Positions 58,155 to 64,000 of a DNA stretch of 64,000 bases are shown piece by piece. Below the pieces are notes generated by a model. That model made no database searches. It was not told the origin of the DNA and worked only from the letters and a program-made list of their open reading frames with translations. The DNA is from Cryobacterium sp. PH29-G1 (GTDB lineage Bacteria > Actinomycetota > Actinomycetes > Actinomycetales > Microbacteriaceae): positions 242,320-306,319 of the forward strand of contig NZ_JASISY010000005.1 of the NCBI RefSeq assembly GCF_030063365.1. Reading direction: 5' to 3'. The position numbers were made by a program, and so were the translations under genes. Every line of letters begins with the position of its first letter. Within the stretch, counting starts at the first letter, position 1.

Positions 58155-61061
58155 CTACGCCGATTTAGCCCCCATCGCCCGAGTCGCGAAATACTCGTAA
58201 AGGCTGGATTCAATTGGACTCTCCAAGCCCAACGTCATGGACACGACATTGTGCCCGCTGGCTCCCGGCATTGTTGTTTCACGGGCATCCTTGGAAGTCG
58301 CTCTACCTAGGTAATAGAAATCGGTACCTTCGGCATCATCCTTCTTCGCAAAAACGTGAAGCGGAAGGCTATTCTCAACAATCGCTTTCACCTCCCCGCT
58401 CGCAAGCGTACGCCGGCTTCGGGTGAACCAGGTCAAAGTCGAAGGGTTGAGAAACTCATCTCCATAATTAGTGCTCTCGGACACCTCAGATCCCTTATGG
58501 TACGTAACAAATATTGGGCAGGTGTTTGAGACAAAATCGACTTTATAGCCGTACATGGTGCTCTGCTCGTTCGACTTCCAATTCAGCATGCGGCAAGCGT
58601 CTTTGCGCGAATAACGTTGGCCTACTTCTAGGCGCCCGGTCCAATTATGTCGATGTCGCGCGAGGTAAAGCCCGGTCTCTAGAACGTCATTGACATGGTT
58701 TTGAAACATCAAATCATCGTTCCAAACCGCGACAAACTTTTCGCTGAGCTCGTACACACCGGCATTAAATGTGACGACCGGCGAGTCGCCGTACTTTGCG
58801 GCTTCGGCTGCCGTGAAGAATTCCAGGCTAAGGATGCCCAGTACGGAGGAAAGCGTCGCCGGATCGGCTACCAGAGCACTTTCCGCAAGCAATCGCGTGA
58901 AATCTTGGACTTCAAGACCGTCTTTGCTCGATAAGAGCTCTTTTAGGAGCAATAACTCGTGAGGCCTCTTGCCGTTGAGCAGTTCTCCGGAGAGAAAGGC
59001 GAGCACGGCCGTCTCATACGCACCCGGCCGAGCTTCAATGGCACCCACCTTGTTGAGAAAGCTCCAATAGTTCTTTTGTTTCGTTGCAATAACGGTGGGA
59101 TCGACCAAGTCGAAGCGGGCGAAGTCGATAAGTCGTGGAGCTCGACCGAGACGGTTTTGCAATTCGAGGAACGATTTCTTGAGATTTGTCATGCTGTCAA
59201 GGGTCGTGGTCGCAAGGGAAGCGAAAATTCGCTCTCGCGCAATGGCATCAAAGTTGACGCTGGAAAGTCCGGCTATGGCACCGGCCTCTTGCGCGTCGAT
59301 GATCTTCTTGCGGATCGAATCCTTGTTGAGGCTGCTGTCTCCGAACAGCGCGATGGGAATTAGATAGTTGTTATCGTAGTTGCCAATGAAGTCGATCACG
59401 ATGAGGTGGTCTTTCCCCGCGGCCTTCCGCAGCCCTCTTCCGAGCTGCTGTGTGAACACAATGCTCGATAGCGTTTGACGGAGCATAACGACCTGATTGA
59501 CCGAGGGGATGTCGATACCTTCGTTGAAAATGTCGACCGTTGCCAGGTAGTCGAGCTCTCCCCGCTCCAGCAGCAGCACAGCAGATTCGCGTTCATCGAC
59601 CGAGTTGGACCCGCTTAGCGCGCGAGTTCTGAGCTGCCGTCCGTGGATCTTGCGGAGGTTGAGCAGCGCAGAAAGCTCAGCCGCCTCAGCGTTCTTGCTG
59701 CAGAAGATCAATCCCCGCACAGGAGCGCCCGCATGGCCGTACTTTTCAATCGTAGAAACGAGGTGGTCAACACGCTCGGTGGCGACCAGACGACCAAGGT
59801 CCGCGAGTTGGTCGATGACCTCACCGTCTTTGACGTAGTCGGTAACACCGTAGTAATGGAAGGGGGCCAGCATGTCTGCTTCCAGAGCCTTCTGCAAACG
59901 GATTTCATATGGAACATTGAAGTCAAACAACTCGAAAACGTTGAAGTCGTCGGTTCGTTCCGGCGTCGCTGTCATTCCGAGAAGGAACGCTGGTTCGAGG
60001 TGACCGATTACCCTGCGGTAGCTCTCGGCGCCGGCTCGATGAACTTCGTCGATCAGTATGTAGTCAAAGGCCTCGGGTTCGATCGCCGCGAGATTCTCTG
60101 GCCGCGAGAGCGATTGAATCGAGGCAAACACGTAGCGACGATCGAACTCCCTCTTTGCTCCCACGAACTTGCCAAAATCGCTGTCCGGTGCTCCCAGGAC
60201 ACGCTTGAATTCATATATTGCTCGGTCCAAGATCTGCTCGCGGTGCACTATGAACAGCATCCGTCTCGGTGCGTAGGCGCGCACATCGAGCGCCGAAAGG
60301 ATCGTCTTTCCGGTTCCGGTCGCAGAAATAACGACTGCGCGGTGCTCGCCGATGTCTCGCAGCGCTGCAATCTCAGCAAGCGCCTCGACCTGCATGGCGT
60401 TGGGCTGAATTACGCCACTGAGGGGCAGACCAGTAGTCGGCTCAATCCGGCCAATTCCGGGTGCAGGCTCGTGTTCGACCGCCGTCCACGTCAGCTCGTA
60501 CTGGTCAATCCAGTTTTGAGTTAGGGGAATAGAGGCATCAACATGCGCCTGCGCAGCGCGATTGAGCTGCTGAACGATGTCCCCGTCAGGGAGCGCCGAA
60601 AAGCGCAGATTCCACTCGTGGTTGTTCAGGAGCGCGCGATCCGTCAGGTTTGAACTGCCGACGATCGCCGTGGTACTCGCCTCCTGCTCGAAAATATATC
60701 CCTTAGCGTGGAAGCCAGCAGAGGAATCTGGATGCACCAAAACGTTGACGCCCTCAAGATTGAGGAGTTCCCTAAAAGCTGCAGGCGAGTTGAATCCCAA
60801 GTACGTGGAGGTAATTATCGTGCCCGAGCCTCGAAAGTCGATAATCGCCTGCTTGAGCAAAGCTATCGCGCTCGGTGTAACGAAGGCGACCGAAAAAACG
60901 AAGCGACGCGAGCGCTTCAGTTCCTCACGAATCGCTCGGAGCATCGTATTCCCGCCAGAATTTGACACGAGTGTCGGGTTGAAGACTTGGTCGGCCTTGA
61001 CTTGCGAGTTTAGAAATCCAAAGTTGTTATCGAGAGTCAGCTGACGGCTAGTCGCGCTCAC
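58155..61061 (-). CDS. PLD-nuclease/SF2 helicase/DUF3427 protein
   Basis: 968 residues. Residues about 20-190 form a phospholipase D-like nuclease domain with HAKGY (118-122) and VGSSNLT. An SF2 helicase follows: ATGTGKT (247-253), DEVH (338-341) and TATPERT (364-370), then QQLGRGLRK as motif VI. The last ~180 residues match DUF3427 (RYSRKDACRMLNW, GYKVDFVSNTCPIFVTYHKG, FYYLGRA). The start is the GTG at 61061, whose TGA-overlap couples it to the NUDIX gene. The coding sequence is AT-richer than neighbours (58501-58560 is 24 of 60 G/C), suggesting lateral transfer. A defence role is inferred. Confidence 0.92.
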   Translation of the reverse strand: MSATSRQLTLDNNFGFLNSQVKADQVFNPTLVSNSGGNTMLRAIREELKRSRRFVFSVAFVTPSAIALLKQAIIDFRGSGTIITSTYLGFNSPAAFRELLNLEGVNVLVHPDSSAGFHAKGYIFEQEASTTAIVGSSNLTDRALLNNHEWNLRFSALPDGDIVQQLNRAAQAHVDASIPLTQNWIDQYELTWTAVEHEPAPGIGRIEPTTGLPLSGVIQPNAMQVEALAEIAALRDIGEHRAVVISATGTGKTILSALDVRAYAPRRMLFIVHREQILDRAIYEFKRVLGAPDSDFGKFVGAKREFDRRYVFASIQSLSRPENLAAIEPEAFDYILIDEVHRAGAESYRRVIGHLEPAFLLGMTATPERTDDFNVFELFDFNVPYEIRLQKALEADMLAPFHYYGVTDYVKDGEVIDQLADLGRLVATERVDHLVSTIEKYGHAGAPVRGLIFCSKNAEAAELSALLNLRKIHGRQLRTRALSGSNSVDERESAVLLLERGELDYLATVDIFNEGIDIPSVNQVVMLRQTLSSIVFTQQLGRGLRKAAGKDHLIVIDFIGNYDNNYLIPIALFGDSSLNKDSIRKKIIDAQEAGAIAGLSSVNFDAIARERIFASLATTTLDSMTNLKKSFLELQNRLGRAPRLIDFARFDLVDPTVIATKQKNYWSFLNKVGAIEARPGAYETAVLAFLSGELLNGKRPHELLLLKELLSSKDGLEVQDFTRLLAESALVADPATLSSVLGILSLEFFTAAEAAKYGDSPVVTFNAGVYELSEKFVAVWNDDLMFQNHVNDVLETGLYLARHRHNWTGRLEVGQRYSRKDACRMLNWKSNEQSTMYGYKVDFVSNTCPIFVTYHKGSEVSESTNYGDEFLNPSTLTWFTRSRRTLASGEVKAIVENSLPLHVFAKKDDAEGTDFYYLGRATSKDARETTMPGASGHNVVSMTLGLESPIESSLYEYFATRAMGAKSA

Positions 61062-61456
61062 TCGCGGAAGTCTCTCATTACCCGCACGACTGCGGGAATG
61101 TCGGCAGGTGCCCAATCGAGCTGATCCAGCTCTGCGGCCTGAACCCACCGAATTTCTGCATGCTCCGTAAGTTGGGGCTCATCGCCAATCAGAGAGCAGT
61201 AGTAAGTCGTCAGGACAACGATCCCAAAATCGTACTCGTGCTCGGTGGTTTCAACGAGCGCACCGATCTCCGCCGAGCAGATCAACTCCTCGTCGAGTTC
61301 GCGGAGCAAAGCCTGCTCAGGCGATTCGTTCGCCTCGATCTTGCCTCCGGGAAACTCCCACATATAGGGCAGCGACATTGTCGAACTACGACGTGCAGCG
61401 AGAATTGTCTGGCCGCGCGTGAGTACGGCGCCAACGACATTGATTCTCTTTTTCAC
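61058..61456 (-). CDS. NUDIX hydrolase (MutT-like)
   Basis: 132 residues with a complete NUDIX box: GGKIEANESPEQALLRELDE then EL, ending in an aliphatic/Gly segment. FPGGKIE and WAPADI are typical of MutT/CTP-type pyrophosphohydrolases acting on oxidised or modified dNTPs. The start is the GTG at 61456 with GGAG 7 nt upstream. The stop overlaps the PLD-helicase start (GTGA), a coupling also known for NUDIX genes beside DUF3427 helicases. Confidence 0.9.
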   Translation of the reverse strand: MKKRINVVGAVLTRGQTILAARRSSTMSLPYMWEFPGGKIEANESPEQALLRELDEELICSAEIGALVETTEHEYDFGIVVLTTYYCSLIGDEPQLTEHAEIRWVQAAELDQLDWAPADIPAVVRVMRDFRE

Positions 61457-61540
61457 AGGTGCACTCCGATGCCTAGCCGTCAATCCGTAACGCCAGCTTA
61501 GCCAGCACGATTCCGGGGCGCCGGAAGTCGCCCCCAAGCG

Positions 61541-62356
61541 TTAGAGACCGGCAATGAATCCTATGGCCAACTCGTTGTAGAGGGGCAGCCCGACGAAGAC
61601 GGCGAGAGCGGCCACAGTCGCAAAACTAAGCAGAGTCCATGTGACGCGCCGTACCCGCGCGGTTTTGACTTCGCGGTCGATCACAGCAAATTGCGCCAGC
61701 AAGTTCGGACTCGATAGCGACGTGGGTGCAGACCAAGTCGTGGGCGCATCGACGAGGGCCGCGAGCTCAACCAAATCAGCTTCGGCGAGCGCCACCGGCC
61801 GTTTCAGCAGCCAACGCCGCAAGTTCACGGCGTCCAAGACATTGACCTCGTCGGGCTTCTTCTTGATCGTGATGGATGCCGGGCTGACCAGCGCGATCAC
61901 AGCCTGCGCGGGCGGGAGCTGCGGCATCCGCTCGCGCAGCATTTTGGTGACGCGGGTCGCTTCGAATTTGGAGTTGCGTAGGTGGGGCTGCTTCTGCCCG
62001 TTGACCATCAATGCCCGCTCGGCGACCCAGATCTTCTTGCCGCGATGGTGTTTGGTGTTGATGGTGAAGATGCCGCCGGGGCCGAGCACGAGGTGGTCGA
62101 TGTCTGCGCCGGCTTTGCCGATGGGGAGAGCGTGGAAGACTCGCCACTCGGGCGGGAGCCGACTGAGAATCTTACCGACCTCGATCTCGCCCTGGGCGCC
62201 GCGGTACCAGGCGACGCTGTCGGCGGCGAGCGGGGAGATTCCCCAGAACCGGGCGAAACGCGTGCGAGGAGGCATCGATTGTTGCTGGCGGAGCAACTCT
62301 TCGATGACCGATTGGGCGGCGATCTGGTCGCGCATGCCCGGTAGCTGTGTTGTCAT
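61541..62356 (-). CDS. NERD-domain nuclease-like protein with C-terminal membrane helix
   Basis: 271 residues. The NERD domain (about 50-165) has GAQGEIEVGKILSRLP, ADIDHLVLGPGGIFTINTKH (Asp and Lys of a PD-(D/E)XK-like site) and the usual KPDEV... helices. A hydrophobic helix at about 237-260 anchors it. The ATG at 62356 has GGGGG 5 nt upstream. It is on the same strand, 84 nt before the NUDIX gene, so it may be part of that unit. Confidence 0.9.
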   Translation of the reverse strand: MTTQLPGMRDQIAAQSVIEELLRQQQSMPPRTRFARFWGISPLAADSVAWYRGAQGEIEVGKILSRLPPEWRVFHALPIGKAGADIDHLVLGPGGIFTINTKHHRGKKIWVAERALMVNGQKQPHLRNSKFEATRVTKMLRERMPQLPPAQAVIALVSPASITIKKKPDEVNVLDAVNLRRWLLKRPVALAEADLVELAALVDAPTTWSAPTSLSSPNLLAQFAVIDREVKTARVRRVTWTLLSFATVAALAVFVGLPLYNELAIGFIAGL

Positions 62357-62536
62357 GCATCCCCCGCTGATTGATGCCAATCTAGCGCTATGTGTGTCGC
62401 CACTAAACCGGGCCGTCCAACGACGATCTGCGCAATCGGGCAGAAAGATCTCCCCGTGTTGGGGGCGGCAGTGCCCTGCGGTTGACCCCTATTCTGAGGA
62501 GGACGACGCACTCATCGTCAGAACAGGGATGTAGAC

Positions 62537-63034
62537 GTGACCTTTCCATGACCCGTTTGGTATCCAGACCCCAGCGGAGCTCCGCAGAATCGCTGGTGGA
62601 ACGGCACCACATGGGCAGAGCCGCCCCGGCCGGCCCACCGCGAATTCGCCGCGGTCGAAACACCCACTGTTTCGACCTATGCACCCGCGGCGGGAGAGTA
62701 CGTGCCGATGGCACCGCTTCCACCCGCGGGTCAGCGGCCGCCGGTCGGGAGCAGCTCACGCATGAAGCGAATTGAGAAAGATCGGCAGTTGCGTCGAAAC
62801 AACCCCATGGCCTACACCGGCATCGTGCTCGCGCTGGTTAGTTTGATCTACAACCCGCTCGCACTACCCAGCATCCTTGGCGTCATTTTCTCGAGCATCG
62901 GGTTGTCGAAATCATTCACTTTAGAGGGCCTCGGGTATCGAGTCGCCGGCCGCGGCATTGCCATAGCAGGACTCATCTTGGCAATCTTGGGACTTGTCCT
63001 CTTCGTGTACTACTTCTTCGACGTGTTCAGCTAA
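62537..63034 (+). pseudogene. DUF2510-DUF4190 membrane protein with TGA at codon 5
   Basis: A GTG at 62537 with AGGG 8 nt upstream begins MTFP, then TGA (62549-62551), then in the same frame VWYPDPSGAPQNRWWNGTTW, a perfect DUF2510 domain. A Pro-rich linker and two membrane helices (TGIVLALVSLIYNPLALP, GIAIAGLILAILGLVLFVYY) of the DUF4190 type follow to 63034. The frame is otherwise intact over 160 codons, so the stop is recent, a sequencing error, or read through. Translation could restart at the GTG at 62702 (GGGAGAG upstream), giving 110 residues without DUF2510. Confidence 0.78.
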
Positions 63035-63089
63035 ACCCGCTGCGGCGGAACCGCGCGAGCCGCAGCATCCGCTCGCGCGAGCGGGTCCA

Positions 63090-63410
63090 TCAGGCGAGCT
63101 GCGTGATCCGTACGACGATATCGAAAAGCAGCGGGAGCACGACGAGACCGAAAACCACGTACGACAGGATCAGACCGAATTTCGCTGACTTCTGCGCGCC
63201 CTCGCGACGCCTCGCGTTGTGGCCAACGACGATGCCGACGATCGGCAGAAGATAGCAGAGCACCGTCACGACGCCGATCACCACAAGATTGCCGGGCAGC
63301 AGCGCCAGCAGGATCGATCCGAGACCAAACACGACAATTGCGGCCACGCCGATGCCGAGAGCGATGGAACTAAGCGACCTCGCGGTGCGGATTGTCTGCT
63401 GCGTGGACAT
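63090..63410 (-). CDS. Small membrane protein of unknown function
   Basis: 106 residues with three hydrophobic segments (about 15-38, 41-60 and 78-98). The ATG at 63410 has GGAGG 5-6 nt upstream; an in-frame GTG at 63431 lacks a site. The layout recalls DUF4190-like tail proteins, but no confident family match can be made. It is convergent with the DUF2510-DUF4190 gene. Confidence 0.72.
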   Translation of the reverse strand: MSTQQTIRTARSLSSIALGIGVAAIVVFGLGSILLALLPGNLVVIGVVTVLCYLLPIVGIVVGHNARRREGAQKSAKFGLILSYVVFGLVVLPLLFDIVVRITQLA

Positions 63411-63642
63411 CGAGGCCTCCGTGTTAGTCACGGAGCGAGATCAGTCGCCCCGAGGGTGCCTAACCACGCTAGCCGACGCCGCGACGAAGTTCGAATTGGC
63501 TCAGCGGTCAGGCTTGGCGATTGAGGCGCCGCAGTGTCTGGGTGAGCGATTCGAGGTTGTCCGGGGGGATCAGTCGCGGCGCGTTACTGATAGGCATCCG
63601 CTTGGTGAGGTCAGCGCCGGATGCCCTCGGACGACATGGACC

Positions 63643-64000
63643 CTAAAACGGTTGGGGGTCGGGGTTCTCGGCGTTGTCGGTGTCCCGGGCGGAGGTCCAG
63701 CCGGAGGTCCACGGGTTGGGCGGGGGTGGTGCTGGTGCGTTCGGCGGGGGTGGTGCTGGTGCGGTGTGTTGCAGGTGGGTGCTGATTCGGGTGGCGGGGT
63801 CGGTGGCATAGTGCTTGCCGGCGGGGCTGGTCCAGTGCAGGGTGCCGTCGGGGTCGGCGCTGGCCTTCCACTCGCTGAAGTGTTTCAGGTTGTGGTGTGC
63901 TGGGGAGAGGAAGTGCAGGTTGGTGGCGGTGGTGGGGCCGCCGAATTGTTTGTCGATGGTGTGGTCGAGGTCGCTGTGGCCGGCGGAGCGGTTGCAGCCG
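63643..64000 (-). CDS. HNH endonuclease, DUF222-type (5' end outside the window)
   Basis: The last 118 codons of an HNH protein. GCNRSAGHSDLDHTIDKQFG holds the zinc Cys and catalytic His-like residues, followed by GGPTTATNLHFLSPAHHNL and KHFSEWKASADPDGTLHWTS, the pattern of actinobacterial 13E12/DUF222 nucleases. The tail has a doubled APAPPPPN segment. The sequence differs from the copy at 54611-56038, so it is not a simple duplicate. The start and DUF222 part are outside the window. Confidence 0.88.
   Translation of the reverse strand, partial: GCNRSAGHSDLDHTIDKQFGGPTTATNLHFLSPAHHNLKHFSEWKASADPDGTLHWTSPAGKHYATDPATRISTHLQHTAPAPPPPNAPAPPPPNPWTSGWTSARDTDNAENPDPQPF

Overview
The window is 64 kb of high-GC chromosomal DNA from an actinobacterium. 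The most likely source is the family Microbacteriaceae (a Cryobacterium/Leifsonia-like organism). This rests on the GC-rich codon use, frequent GTG/TTG starts, a ~1,600-residue NAD-type glutamate dehydrogenase, a mycoredoxin-like glutaredoxin, and HNH endonucleases of the DUF222 (13E12) family. The assignment is inferred from gene content. No rRNA, tRNA, CRISPR array, insertion sequence or prophage was found.

Positions 1 to about 42,000 are mostly housekeeping and metabolic genes. They include a GMC oxidoreductase, a MocR-type regulator diverging from a DMT exporter, a NYN/OST-HTH RNase-like protein, isocitrate lyase (a ~540-residue form resembling the Pseudomonas enzyme), a threonine-synthase-like enzyme, a PrmC-like methyltransferase, an oligopeptidase B-like peptidase and a SNF2 helicase. 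A compact minus-strand operon (18,185-21,987) holds Dps, an acyl-CoA dehydrogenase, a PIG-L deacetylase fused to a NodS-like methyltransferase, and a GT2 glycosyltransferase. It repeats the chemistry of Nod-factor synthesis and has no assigned product. After it come a MOSC protein, an orphan DarT-like ADP-ribosyltransferase, a TSUP permease, an AtoE-type fatty-acid carrier, small redox and membrane proteins, the giant glutamate dehydrogenase, a secreted cell-wall hydrolase with a long untranslated leader, a secreted HNH/Excalibur nuclease, and a PadR-UbiB kinase pair.

Positions about 42,000 to 64,000 look like a genome-defence and DNA-maintenance region, almost entirely on the minus strand. 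It carries a complete type I Wadjet system (jetABCD, all overlapping), a helicase IV-like UvrD protein with an embedded nuclease-like domain that is coupled to a 40-residue membrane peptide, a HigBA toxin-antitoxin pair with a palindromic operator, a DEDDh exonuclease with a BRCT domain, and a run of NERD nuclease, NUDIX hydrolase and PLD-helicase-DUF3427. The last run is the best candidate for a poorly described defence module. It is visibly AT-richer than its surroundings and its last two genes overlap by a GTGA.

Several broken genes were read from sequence between the open frames: a DUF2277 gene with an internal deletion and a frameshift (10,993-11,177), a TetR N-terminus cut off after about 35 residues (42,904-43,008), and a DUF2510-DUF4190 membrane protein with a TGA at codon 5 (62,537-63,034). 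Many genes with no Shine-Dalgarno have a -10-like hexamer 6-7 nt before the start codon, which suggests leaderless transcription.
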